Part shown: positions 34,849 through 46,811 of the stretch, one piece after another | Position numbering within the stretch: position 1 is the first letter of the stretch | How the letters are laid out: every line of letters begins with the position of its first letter | Assembly: GCA_011634665.1 (NCBI GenBank) | Contig: WAEK01000021.1 | Span: forward strand, 236,501-300,500 | Source: Mortierella sp. BCC40632 | Taxonomy: Eukaryota > Mortierellomycota > Mortierellomycetes > Mortierellales > Mortierellaceae | Reading direction: 5' to 3' | Length of the DNA: 64,000 bases | The notes under the pieces: model-generated | Database searches by the model: none | The model's input: only the letters and a program-made list of their open reading frames with translations | Told to the model about the DNA's origin: nothing | Translations under genes and position numbers: made by a program

Positions 34849-36971
34849 TTCTATCTACTGACACTATTCTCCATTGGAATGAATCGTGCGAATGATCCCC
34901 ATTATAGACCATCTACCGAGCCTCTCAAAAGACGTTTCAGTCGCCCAGGATTTTGCGATTCCTATTCTTTGCATTGGTGGATCTGGGTCAATACGATGAG
35001 GCGGCCCTAGCATTGACTTCTTATCTGGATATGATCAAGTTGAACAACAAGGTCAAGACTGCATCGGAAGGAGCCGATTTAATGTCCAATGAAGAGCGCG
35101 TTCGACAAGATATCGAATCGGAGCGTGATATTGCCACGGTGATGGTAGCGGGATGTCGACTCTATGGCAAGGAACTAAAGAAACCGACTGAGGCGCTTGC
35201 GTGTGCTAAGGATGCCTTGGAGACAATTCACGAGCACTTGCAACAGGAGGATGCGCATGAGCTTTTGAGTGATGTGTACAAATACCAGGGAATCGCCTTT
35301 GGGCTACAGGCATCCCAAGGTAAGGACCCCCTTCATTGTGTTACGACACCATGGTCTTGAGTCTGGAAAACTCTAACCTTCGCTTCTCTTTCCTTTTTAG
35401 CACATGAACCTGAACTGCGCCCAGTCCTGTTCTCTCAAGCGATCGAGTCGATCGAAAAGGCGATCCAAATTACTCCCGAGTCGTTCGACATCCATTATTA
35501 TCATGCCTATCTTCTTGCCGAGACACGCGATATCCCTAAGGCGATTCTTGCCGTGAAGCAAAGTCTCAACTTTAATGCTTCTCATCTTCCCTCATGGCAT
35601 CTCCTCACACTCCTTCTCTCATCCCAAAAGGATTATGAGCGGGCTTTGAGCGTCTGTACTGTGGGACTCAAAGAATCCGAATGGGATTTGTTACCCAACT
35701 TGGAAGAGTTTACTGCATCGAGACAAGAGGGAGAGGAGTACCTATCGCTCCGAATCACTCAGATGGCTCTCCAGAATCAACTCTATGGACCCGAAGCTGC
35801 CTTGGAACAACAGGAGATTCTCTTTTCGCTCTATACCAAAGTCTTTGCCGCAGATCCAAATGCACAGCTGGAAAGTGTTTATGATGTCCGAACCATTTCT
35901 CGAGGCAACCATAGCGAACCCGAATTGACTGTTGGAACAATCTCTTCGAGTGGACGACCTCGTGCGAGTAGTGTGTTGAGTGTGAGGAGTAAGAACGGGG
36001 GAGGTTCGGATATTGGGACGTTCACTGCTGGAGGAAGCAGCAACAATCTTGGTAAGTCTGCGTGCAAGTCTTTTTTTTTTTTTTTTTTTTTTATAAGATT
36101 TATGGACGCCAGTAGAGACTGTTGATTAATCTAATGATGCATACACTCTACACACACACTCTCTCTCTCCGCTCACCAAAATGGTAGAGGTACCCAAGGC
36201 CAACTATGCTGCGTCGGTCACCTCATCGATCGGTTCATCAGGTTCGAGAGGACGTCGGTCGATCCCCCCTCCTGCAGCGGCGGGACATGGAACTCTAGGA
36301 AGATCGACACTAGGTCTTCCACCCCAAGTTCATCGTCCTACGGTCAAGTCTGTTCAACAGACGACCAAGGCCAACAAGATCCTGGTGACTCTTTGGTTGA
36401 TGTCGGCATCGACGTTTTTGAGACTGAATCGGTTAGAGGACGCGATCAAAGCTATTGGAGAAGCCGAGAGGGTCGATGCATCGAACCCTGATGTGTGGTA
36501 TCAGGTGTGAATTCTTTGCTAATTTTCTTTTTTCTTTTTTTTCCAGAAAGCAATACAGAGCCAGCCCTGCATTGAAAAGAGAGACTAATTTTTTTTTTCT
36601 ATTTGGGCCGCATTATCAATTAGCTTGGACTATTTCACCTATCGCAAGAGGATGCGGAAACGGCATCAGTATCATTTTCAAAAGTAATGGCTCTGGAGCC
36701 CTTCCATGTGGATTGTTTGACAAGACTTGGACGAACCTATTTGGAAGCGGGATCTCTAGAGATGGCTGAGGGAGTTCTAGGATCAGCAACCAAGAGTCAA
36801 GGTTGGGATTCAGCTGAAGCTTGGTTCTATTTGGGCAAGGTCTTTGAGGCTTCGGATCGGTTGATGCGGGCCAAGGAATGTCTTTGGTATGCGCTCGACC
36901 TAGAGTCCTCACGCGCAATCCGTCGTCTTTCGGAGGCAGTGCCCCGATATCTTGAGATTGACTCGAATTAA
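32999..36971 (+). CDS. YPP1: TTC7/YPP1 tetratricopeptide protein of the PI4-kinase complex
   Basis: A TPR scaffold that with EFR3 recruits PI4-kinase III-alpha (yeast Stt4) to the plasma membrane to make PI4P. Nine exons, 32999-33122, 33431-33636, 33800-34116, 34279-34461, 34591-34795, 34908-35319, 35401-36051, 36188-36504 and 36624-36971, encode 920 residues in frame. TPR-like helix pairs run through the protein; the C-terminal blocks are clearest (LWLMSASTFLRLNRLEDA, VMALEPFHVDCLTRLGRTYLEAG, DSAEAWFYLGKVFEASD), matching the C-terminal TPRs of TTC7. A Ser/Gly/Arg-rich linker (about 680-760) interrupts the repeats, as in TTC7 proteins. Introns 5 and 7 hold long poly-T runs just after the donor. 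Length is near the 850-890 residues of animal TTC7. Identification rests on remembered family features. Confidence 0.85.
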
Positions 36972-38442
36972 ACGCTTTTTTTTTTTTTTCTTACGAATGG
37001 CGAGTGAGGTGTGATCTATTTTTTCTTTTCATCTATTGCTTCTGCTACAGTCATGTATCTATTCGTGTACAGCGTTTTTGTTCATGGTTGCACTACTGAT
37101 GTCTGGAGGGACGCGGATTGGTCTTATTGTTGCCCAGTCTTCTCTGAGAGTACATTTTGTACCATCGCTTACGGATCATCAGGCCTACACGTCTCTCCCC
37201 CACCCCCGCGTCCTATCCCCATCATCAGAACTCCACAGACCTCGATATGTTGAAAACTAGTCCTTTGCGTCTAGATGTGCCTCTGGTGGCCCGAAACTAC
37301 TATCTAGGGGTGTACCCACTTCTTCCCTTTCATTCAAATTTAAACATCGCTGTCCATTGCCGCGTCTAGTTCGCTCTGTGGTATTGACGAGCCGAATAAT
37401 GAGAGAAACCCTCTCTGGAAGTCTAGGGCTTCAAAAGGGCTAAACTCCTGTGATCCTGGAGTTTATGGGTTATTTAATCCGGACGAGGCACCAATCGTTC
37501 TCCCATATTCCTGGGTCTCCGTTGGGGGCGCTCGCTAGAGAATAGAATCTTCCAACTCGCCTGCTCGCCTCTTGTTTCCCGCTTTGACCATAGATATAAC
37601 GGTTAGAAGCGATGCATGGGATCTGTACTTCATTGAGTCCAATTGGAATCAGTGGGACGGAATGTCGTGCTATCTATCTTGTCTTTATTAGCGCGTGTTT
37701 CCCTGGCCTCTCTCAAATATCTCAAGACCTTTGAGATGGCGCTCTTCAACCCAAGAGGCAGGGTTTTAGGAGGTGGAGGATGACGAGGATGTGGTGGTGG
37801 TGGTGGTGGTGGGTGTGCTGACTTTAATAGTCTAGCTGCTATAAGCGTCGTGAGGATCCTGCGCTAAGAGAACTGAGCCACAAAGACTTTGCCAAGGTGC
37901 ATAGTAGGGAGTGGGAGGAGACCACTTGATCTTCATTATAGTCTTATACAATCTAGCGACAACAAAAGGGATAATGTCTGGACATGGAAAGGTCTGTCAG
38001 TAGTAGTAGTCTTTGTAAGCCACTGGCCACACAAATCTGAACAACCATACTGCTGTCATCATCTTTTACCATTACCTTCTCCAACCACTCCACCCCACTG
38101 GCTGCTTGTTCTCTTTCCGAATCGCCGATTCGAGATTGGACCCGGAACCTCACACGAGTAGCAGTGAGGAGTGGACAGTGGGTGAGCCCTGCTGTGAGAG
38201 GAGGTGTCTTGTGTCCGCACTCGCGTTACGCTGTGTGACTAGGAAATTCGTTGCTCGCGTGGTGTCCTGCTCTCTCTCTCGCTAGGTAACAGACTGTAAC
38301 AGGTACAACGGCGTGGAGTACCCCTTTTCTATGTCCCTTGGGCTGCGAGCAATCCATCTTTCATCGAACTTTCATCGGTTCCCCATTTCACTCGTTGGTT
38401 TGAATTGCCAATGCACAACCTGACCTTAGATGAGGTAGTCGA

Positions 38443-38778
38443 ATGGCTTTGTGCCACCACTGGTCAAACTCATTAGCAAGTTTTCAGGCCAATGCAGAGG
38501 CAACAGATGCATTTGAGCTGAATGCCTTACCTTTACCTTCAAAGGCAGCAGAGTGCGGAGACTATAGTTCTAGAGTCGAGGAGCAGAGCTTGAAGAAGCG
38601 CGAGAGCCTGCTTTGTTGTGCGGAGAGGCTGAAGCAAGCAGAGAGAGTTAGCTGTGTAGACAGAGACAAAGCGTTGTTGGCTCTGCATCCAGCCAGGCAC
38701 TCCAAAGAAGCATCAGTCGACGTATTGATGGAGGGTGTGGAGTGTTTGGCAGCGGTGGTTATTGCGGAGCGAATCTAA
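38443..38778 (+). other. Open frame of 111 residues, possible relic
   Basis: An ATG-initiated frame with a charged, Ala/Glu/Leu-rich product (SSRVEEQSLKKRE, AERLKQAERV) predicted helical. I do not recognise it. It stands alone in the gene-poor island, without CT-rich leader, so it may be a fragment of a decayed gene rather than an active one. Confidence 0.3.
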
Positions 38779-39114
38779 GAGGAATAAGAACGACAAGAGT
38801 TGCTGATGGTCAGTATGGTGGAGCGGCAAGGGACCAACCTTGGATGAGATGACTCGTATTTGCCACCATTTTTTTTTCCTCTAAAAAAGAAAGTCAAGAG
38901 ATAAGAGAAGAGAGGAGATGAGTATAGTCGAAAGAGAGAGATTTTTCTGTTTAAGAGTTTTTGTCGATATCTCCCAGCTCCTTTGTCCTCGGCGAGAAGC
39001 ACTCCAAGTTACGGTGCTTCTCATCCAGCAGGAGAGGGATGTAGGTGGGAAAAAACTTGGGCATCAAGACCAGAGGTTTTGAAAAACCCACCTTTGTAGC
39101 CCTATTTTGTAGTC

Positions 39115-39138
39115 CTGAGCTCTTACTAAAGAGCTCAG
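39115..39138. repeat. Perfect inverted repeat, 10-bp arms
   Basis: Arms CTGAGCTCTT and AAGAGCTCAG flank a 4-nt ACTA spacer. It could form a hairpin in DNA or RNA. No flanking gene structure explains it. Confidence 0.7.
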
Positions 39139-39772
39139 AGCCTACAGAGGGCAACTTGGATGGGGAAGCAAGAAGGGGAGGGCGGGGGAGGTCTACTTTT
39201 ATACTTACAGAGTGACCGGTGTCGAGGGCGTGACGCAGCCACGAACGATCAGTCTGTTGATGGGATTGAGAATGAGAATGGGAGGGAGTCAAAACGGCCC
39301 GAATATCAGCTTTGAGAACGAGACTGCTTTGCTCGTTCACCCATCAGTGATCTGAGGCAGGTGACCCTTGGATTCTGAAGAGTGAGAGAGAGAGTAGGAT
39401 GTTCTGCTGGCAACAGACCGCCAACCCGACCATGAACCTCATTCCCACCGAGCATCCATGTCCTCGGAGCTTGTTGATCGTCGCTCTTGAACTTTTCGTC
39501 TCCTCCCAAACAGCCTCCGCTCTCACTCCGACCAACTAGCACTGACCACCCCAACTCTATTCAACTGAAGGGCCAAGAGAGTATGCGCAGGTTGTTTGCA
39601 GAACATGCGTGGAGGTGGTTACGAAACATGCACTGCTGTTTGGCTGTTTGTGTCTGAGAAAGGAAAAGCAAGAGTCGTGCCGCTTTTTACTTGTTTTTCT
39701 TTTTCCCATCTTGCGCAGACAGTGACTGTAGCTCAAAGGCCTTTAGGCCGTACTCTCCACACTCCGAGCCCA

Positions 39773-39773
<1 letters not shown>

Positions 39774-39824
<51 letters not shown>
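39774..39824. repeat. (CT)n microsatellite followed by poly-T
   Basis: About 25 CT units at 39774-39824 followed by a short T run, within the gene-poor island. Confidence 0.9.
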
Positions 39825-39832
<8 letters not shown>

Positions 39833-42099
39833 TTCTCCTTCTTTCTCGTTCTCCTTCTCTCGTTCTCCTTCTCTAGCTCTCTGTGCTCCTGGCTCTTTGC
39901 TGCAGCTTCTAGAGTATGATAGAGCCACACCGTAGAGTAGCAGTGTTGCCACGATGCGTTAAGTGACAAGAGAGAGAGAGAGAGAGAAGTGAAGACTCGA
40001 TGTGGATGTGAAGTGACAACCATTTCTTGAGCAAACAGTACTGTATCCGACGATCTTTTTCATCCTCTGTTACAGTCTTCCTAGTAGCGGAGCGCGAAGT
40101 CGTAGTAGAACTCTAAATGGCAACGGAATACCAGATGAAAAAAAAAATAACGAGAAAGGTTGCCGATGAACAACAGCTGGACTATGGACCTCATTTGCAT
40201 TAAACATTCATGTCCTCAGATCTTCGTTTTCCTCTCTCTTGGACAAATATACTTTTACAGACCTATCTCAGCAGTAATATAGCCAAAGTATGTACAAGAC
40301 AGAGATGCAGCTCTTACAAACTCGTAACATCTGAATCTAAAGAATAGCCTTCGTTGGGTCTACCCCCCACTGAGAACTCAGGAAGAAAAAAAAATAAAGA
40401 AAAAAGAAAAGGAAAAGAAAGAAAAAAAAAGAAAAAAGAAAGAAAGAGTGGTGGGACGCGGAAGAGTGAAGAAGTGAAAGTGAGGAAGGAAGAGTGTGCG
40501 ATGATCTCCAACGGTGCACCTGAAATTTACAAACGCGTCTGATGCTCACCGACGCGCTTGAGCTTGTTTGCCCTACCCCTTTTTCGAGCGGTTTGCTGCA
40601 TGTTGTACAAACACTAACACGTGTAGACCGAGGATAGAATTTGCAAAAAAAAAAAAAAAAAAAAAGGATCGTACTCATTCCAGCACACTGCTCTGCGGGT
40701 AGACCAAGTCCACTCCCTACTCCCTAAAAATGCCCTGGCAATTTTTTTTTCTGATCTCGTGGGATATCCTGAACTCCTTGGCAGATGAATAGGGAACAGA
40801 GTGCTATGAACTAACTGTCTTTAATCACATTAGATCCATTCAGAGGTGCTCTTGCCATTCGCTCTATCTCTTGCTACCTGCGGAAAGAATGGAGACTATT
40901 GCCTCATCTATCGATACACTTGAAGTAGACCTAGTGAGGAATGGTTCAAGAAGATTCGAGTCTTTTGAACACGGCTTGGCTGAATAAAGCCCCCGACCAT
41001 AAAATCTTGCGTCTGTCTCTCTCACTTCCTCTCTTTTTACCTACACTTTCTAGGGCCTAGATCGCAGCTTTTTACTATAAGTTTTGCCATATTGCTTTCG
41101 ATTCCTGAATGTCTTTTGGTTTTAGGACAATGGATGCATTGACAATCTTGATGTGTTTATCCACACACCTATGGAGTTCAGGTAATGTAAAGGCTGGATT
41201 TTGGATCAAAGGGTCTGCTGGATACTTGCCCTTTTCCTATCGACTGGTCTTCAATTTTTTGTCTTCAAGAAAGGATTGGCTTACTCGAGCGGGTCTCGTA
41301 CGCTGGACTTGGCCTTCGAGCTGATGAGGGGACGGGGAGAATCCAAGAAAAAAAGTGCTAGTAAGAGAAGAAGAGAGAGAAAAAAGGGGAGACATCGTAC
41401 TAGATGAAGCGGGGGCAGCTCTGACTTTTGCTATGTCTGGTCGCATTAGAGAGCGCACGATTGCATCCTGCACCAACGGTAATGTGTTCGGGAACAGGTA
41501 GAGAATCAGTAAGGGATCACAGTGAGAATAAAGAGTGCAAAGGCATGTAAGAATATTGCCCTGAAAGGTAGGTGCAAGGAGTAAGGGACGGAAATGCAAC
41601 GGCAAACAAGACTGAACTCAACACTCTTGTCTTGATAACATACGCACAGAGAACAATACGGAAGTCAAGAGTGCAGATAGAGCGACTAATGCACCATCCA
41701 ACATTCGATTAAAATGTCAGGTCCTTCAACGCGTAATAATTAAAGCCCTAGGTAGTGTTGGGATTCATCAGAAAGAAGCCATGAAACGGAGTTGTCTCTT
41801 CAAGAGCCCCAAAGATGAAGCATCCCAACAATGCCGTCAAACGGACACATATAATCGCCATGGAAATTGGGTTGACAAGCAGACATAGTGCTCAACCTAG
41901 TGCTCAAAGACCAAAGGATAGGGAGAGAAACTTTCGGAAAACAAATGGTCTGGGAACGGTGAGCAGAGACGTGTGCAGCGGGTGACCTACCTATACAATG
42001 ATGTATATTTTTTTGTCTACCGGCATGCGTGCCTCTATCATACTAATTCATACTTCACTTACCCCTTCCTAATCGCACGACCTCAAAAACCTCATATGA

Positions 42100-42297
42100 A
42101 CCGAGAAGCCTGTTGATTCCGAGTCTGTTAACACGAACAACCCCACTGCCACACGCGTCAGTATCCTAGTCATCGAGGGCGACGAGCGCCACATCCTACT
42201 TGACGAGGTCAACAACGATGACAAGGAAGACTCGGTGCATTTACGCGTGTTATCCGGGAAAGCGTCTGAGGAAAATAATCAACATCACCGTCCATAG
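42100..42297 (+). pseudogene. Coding-like fragment without start codon
   Basis: An open stretch of 65 codons ending at TAG (42295-42297) and bounded upstream by an in-frame TGA, with no ATG. Third positions are strongly C/G (GTC, ATC, GAC, GAG, CTT preferences as in the real genes), and the product is varied and globular-looking (VSILVIEGDERHILLDEV). A (GA)n run begins 22 nt after the stop. It has neither start nor clear splice acceptor, so I read it as a relic of a decayed gene; the family is unknown. Confidence 0.4.
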
Positions 42298-42314
42298 AAA
42301 AAAATTCCAGCAAC

Positions 42315-42317
<3 letters not shown>

Positions 42318-42362
<45 letters not shown>
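42318..42362. repeat. (GA)n microsatellite
   Basis: About 22 GA units at the right edge of the gene-poor island, 220 nt upstream of the eIF2-alpha start codon. Confidence 0.9.
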
Positions 42363-42365
<3 letters not shown>

Positions 42366-42586
42366 TGTGTTCTGTGTGTTCGAGTGAGACTGAGTGGGCG
42401 GGTGAGTGTCCTCCTCTCTTAGGTATTTGAGGCGAGTTTAGATTGCCATGCTCCTCACTTTTCGGTGACGTAATTATGTGTATCGCCGCCCGTCCAAAGG
42501 CCGGCTCCAATGAAAAATAAAAACTCGAGGAATCCACTCTGTTCTCTCTCTCATCGACGATTGTTCAATAGGAGAAGATACACATC

Positions 42587-44543
42587 ATGTCTGGAAGAGT
42601 GCAATGTCGCATGTACGCGAACAAGTTCCCAGAAGGTCAGGATCCCAAGGCACCCTCTACTCCCGTCCTTTCTCTCTCCACTGCCATCATCGTCCCACTA
42701 TTGCTCTGTCTCTCTATCTCTCGCAACTTTTTCTATTTTCCATGCCTCGCTTCGATCAGGGCAGATGAACTTATTCAGGTCCTCTTATTTTTTTTTTCTT
42801 TTTGGTTACCAATCATCTAGTGGACGATCTGGTGATGGTCAACGTCCGGCAAATTGCTGAGATGGGCGCCTATGTGGAGCTCTTGGAGTACAACAACATT
42901 GATGGAATGATCTTGCTCAGCGAGTTGTCGAGACGTCGTATCCGCTCTATCCAGAAGCTGATCCGTGTTGGCAAGAACGAGGTCGTCGTCGTTCTCAGAG
43001 TCGACAAGGAGAAAGGTAATAGAGAATGGAGCAGCTGTCAGACCCCTGTCTAGTCTCTCTCTTTCTCTCTTTCTCTCTTTCTTTCAATTTCGTTCCTCTT
43101 GGACGAGTAAGAGAAAGAGAAATAGAGAGTCTACTCTTTCTAGGTCTCTTGGAGAGACAATGATCCAAAGGCAGGAAGGTCTTCAGGACAACAAAGCATC
43201 GCCCAGGCAACAAATCGACTACCATCACTGGACTCGACAAGAGAGTGTTGTCCTGGTCATGGTGACCAAGTCTTGGTCCCATTGTCGTCATGACTACAGT
43301 GAAAATGGACGCACATACACGTCGAGCCAGATTTGACAAACAATGTGTCATCAACCAGGATGATTTGGATACAGCCAACTAGGAGGGAGGAGCGAGCCTA
43401 CCGCAGTCATTTCCCCTCCCCCCCCATTGGGACGTTTCATTTGGAGAGCCAGTCTTCCTTTGCTCTCCTTTCTTTTTATCCTCAGGGACAGGATTCAGGA
43501 TTCAACCAGAGGCAGAGCACGCTACTATTGTTTTCTTCCCTGACTCAATCTTCTAACATGGATCTTTTACCTTGCTGCCCCCCTCTTCCCACATTGTGAA
43601 TGATGAACCATACAAGGTTATATCGATCTTTCCAAGCGTCGTGTCTCGGCCACGGATATTATCAAGTGCGAGGAGCGTTACAACAAGTCCAAGGCTGTGC
43701 ACTCGATCATGTCGACTGTCGCCAAGAAGGAGGACAAGGACTTAGAGAAGCTCTATGAGCAGTTGGCCTGGCCCCTCTATGCCAAATACGGACACGCTTA
43801 TGATGCCTTCAAGGTTGCCCTGAAGTAAGTTTTTTTTTTCTTGCTTGCTTTTTTGTTTCTATTCTTATTATTACTGTTATTGCTCACTCACTCTCCCCAT
43901 TCTCGCATTGTTCACAGCGAGCCAGAGAAGGTCTTCGAGGGTCTGGAGATCGCAGAGAGCACAAAGGAGGAGTTGTTGAACAACATTAGACGTCGTTTGA
44001 CACCCCAGCCCGTCAAGATCCGTGCCGATATTGAAGTCACCTGCTTTGACTATGAGGGTATTGATGCTATCAAGACTGCCTTCAAGGAGGCTGAGGCCGT
44101 CTCTCTCCCCGATGTCCCAATCCGTGTCAAGCTCGTGGCTCCCCCTCTGTATGTGATGATCACGAACGCATTGGATAAGCAGCTCGGTATTGATACGATG
44201 GAGAAGGCTATCACTGTTCTGGAGGAGAGCATCAAGAAGTCCAAGGGCAACATGGTGACCAAGATGAGCGTAAGTGTCTTTCTTTTCTTTTCTTTCCAAT
44301 ATTAAGAGCTGGTCTTTTTTTTTTTTTTTTTTTTTTTTCTGTTTTATTTGTTTGGTTTGATCCTTGTTCATATGTGTGAGTGTGCTTTTTTTTAACCCTA
44401 CTTTATTTTCTTTTCTCTTTTTATAGCCCAAGGCCGTTACTGAAGCAGATGATATGGAGCTCGACCAGTTGTTGGCAAGAATTGACAGGGAGAACGCTGA
44501 GGTGTCTGGAGACGACGACAACTCGGATTCTGAAGCTGAATAA
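42587..44543 (+). CDS. SUI2: Translation initiation factor eIF2 alpha subunit
   Basis: The regulatory subunit of eIF2, which delivers initiator Met-tRNA to the 40S ribosome; phosphorylation of its conserved Ser turns down translation in stress. Five exons, 42587-42635, 42821-43015, 43617-43824, 43918-44269 and 44427-44543, encode 306 residues, the same length I recall for the fission-yeast protein. The S1 domain carries [20 protein letters not shown] and the phosphosite loop [12 protein letters not shown] (Ser at about 52). The helical and C-terminal domains follow ([46 protein letters not shown]), ending in an acidic tail. Intron 2 is 601 nt and contains facing CT and GA stretches that could pair. 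An AATAAA lies about 117 nt past the stop. Confidence 0.97.
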
Positions 44544-44659
44544 ACAAATGAAAGAAAGAAAGAAAGAAAGAAAAAAAAAGGGAGACTGGAGCAGAGAATC
44601 TTTTTTTTTTTTTTTTTTCCCTTTTCTTGTCAACCCTGGGAGCATATTGTTTTTTTGTT

Positions 44660-44665
44660 AATAAA
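44660..44665 (+). terminator. AATAAA polyadenylation signal of eIF2-alpha
   Basis: Canonical hexamer about 117 nt downstream of the stop, preceded by T-rich sequence; a plausible 3' end signal. Confidence 0.5.
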
Positions 44666-46002
44666 ACAGGAAAAAAAAAATGTCTAGGAAAGGAAATAGG
44701 GGGCAACGTTGAACATATGGTATGCAGAATGTGTTGACAGAACGCATGGCATACTTTTTTTTTTTTTTTCCTCAAAGTTCAGGGAGAAAAAGACAAGGTA
44801 ATGGATGGTTGCCTTGGCATCAAAAAAAAAAAAAAAAGAGAGAGAGGAGAGAGAGAGAGAGACATTGTAAAGTCGGCTAAAGGGCATGATGAACGCCTCC
44901 TTTAGGGTCAATATCAACTAGAAGAATGGCGATCAATGGATGAACGGGAATCATAGATTTTACATAAAGCCATTACATCTACTCTAGTCTAGTCTCTATG
45001 GCCGCCAAAATGACCTAGCCTTAGCTATAATGGCAGAAGAATTCAGCAAACAGGATAAGGGTCCATGGCGAGAACGTTCGGATCTAGGGGAGAGAGAAAG
45101 AGAAAGAGAGAGAGGTCGTTTTTGGGTGGAGGTGTTGGGGGGAGGATTGGAGCACGGTCTTTGAGGACGCCAAAACAAAACCTAGGGAAACTGGAAAAGA
45201 GACGCGTGGTCAAAGAAAATCGGTAGGAAAACAGGATTGTCAATGTGAGGAAGGAGAGAGAAACGCCAGTAGGGCACTCCCTCTGTGGTTACTATTGTTG
45301 GGCGAAGTCCCTTAAAGCTCTCTTCATAGTTTGTTTACTTGTCTCGAATGCAGCAAACTGCAGGAGGAGAGGAGAGGAAAGGAGAAGGCTAGGACGAATC
45401 ATGATGCTGATCTCACCAACTGGGCTCGGGTCCGACCGTCCATTAAAAAAAGGGTCTCTTGGGAGATTCTTTTTGGTTAAAATGGGCATCCCAAGGCTAT
45501 TCATTCTTCCATCAGATCCCACTTGGCAAGTCCAAGCCGAGATCTCAAAAGGCCCAAGGTAGGAGAGATCTCATGGGATTTGGCCTGTCCGTCCGCCCGT
45601 CTCTCCGTCTGTCTGTCTCTCCGTCTGTCTGTTCGTCTCAAAACCCCTTACATAAGCCTGCATCGGAAATCGGAGCCCGATGCCGGGTCCGCTTTTTTGT
45701 TTTTTTGTTTTTTTGGTCAACTGTCGGCTTGATCCCCTTTCCTCGCCCCCCCCCCCTTATCTATCTCTTTCCTGGACTTACACCGCATCTTGATTAAGAA
45801 GTCTTTTCAGGCCGCACCACAGGTCTTTTGCTTCTTTGGAGTAGATAGTTTGTCCCGCACTGCAAAGATTCATCGCGTCGGACCAAGGAACGTACCAAGC
45901 ATTCGTCTAGGATGATATAATCGGAAAGTAGGGGAGAGGCGCATCAAGCCGCACAGAGCGTGCAAGCGGCGTTCCAATGGTCCTATTTTGTAAGGGGGTG
46001 GG

Positions 46003-46007
<5 letters not shown>

Positions 46008-46053
<46 letters not shown>
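46008..46053. repeat. (GA)n microsatellite
   Basis: About 23 GA units in the intergenic space upstream of NMA111. Confidence 0.9.
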
Positions 46054-46064
<11 letters not shown>

Positions 46065-46356
46065 AAAGAGAGAGTGAAAAGGCAAGAAGTACATGGCTCC
46101 CTCTCCCCTTTTTCTTGCGCCGTTGACATTGATAGAGTTGGTGGACTCTAACGGGCATTGGAGTTCTCTTTGCAATTGTACCCCTAGAGTTGCGGGACAC
46201 TCCAAGGCTACACAAGAGAGGAAGGAAAGAGGGTACTTTCACCAGAGAGAAAGATTTTTACGAGGCAACGAAACGCGCTGAGCTGCAAGAGGTGGTGTCG
46301 TAGGGGAACCCTCGAGATTTTGAGCTAAGTGTCCCCATCAGGTAAGAAATGCGGGG

Positions 46357-46387
<31 letters not shown>

Positions 46388-46487
46388 ATGAAACAGCACC
46401 ATGGCGGGGACGGGAGTGTGACTGAGATTGGTGTCTTGCTTTTTTTTTTTCCTCTCTCTCTCTCTCTCTCTTGCTCTATCCTCTATC

Positions 46488-46520
<33 letters not shown>

Positions 46521-46811
46521 GTATAAAGGTCCTCTTAGATCGCTCCGTCTTCTTTTTGCTTTGGCTGTAGGCGCTCTTTTTTTATCCTTTTTTTTTTTCC
46601 ATCCATCACCTCTATTCTTTGCACTCGCTATCATCTCCACTTTTCTTTTTCTCTTTCTCTTTCTCTTTCTCTTTCTCTCACCTTTTTCGTCTTCTCCTTC
46701 TTCCTCTTCCTCTTCCTCTCCCTATTTCAACACGCCAACGCTCACTCCTTCATTTAGCTTTACGTTCCTTTCTCCCATTTCCCACGTCTTCATGACCCTT
46801 GGGTTGCTGCC

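Larger units (their letters stand above)
36972..42586. other. 5.6-kb gene-poor island with coding-like relics
   Basis: No complete gene can be built here. The first part to about 37380 is likely the 3' flank of TTC7/YPP1. Compared with other gaps, much of 37.0-38.8 and 40.6-42.2 kb is free of CT/GA microsatellites and looks like unique sequence. Short open stretches with coding-like third positions occur at 38443-38778, 39399-39539, 41126-41181 and 42100-42297, and a perfect 10-bp inverted repeat at 39115-39138. This fits decayed genes or mobile-element remnants. Confidence 0.5.
44544..46811. other. 2.3-kb intergenic region, no gene seen
   Basis: Begins with the eIF2-alpha 3' UTR (GAAA repeats, poly-T at 44600-44620). 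GTCTGTCC-type repeats lie at about 45580-45640, a 46-nt (GA)n run at 46008-46053, more GA at 46350-46383, and a dense CT-rich stretch at 46450-46740 directly upstream of the NMA111 start. The CT-rich part is the presumed promoter and leader. Confidence 0.6.

Noticed and set aside
38080..38170. Possible tRNA-like sequence around GATTCGAGATTGG
   Set aside because: No T-arm of the GGTTCGANTCC type and no cloverleaf could be drawn on either strand.
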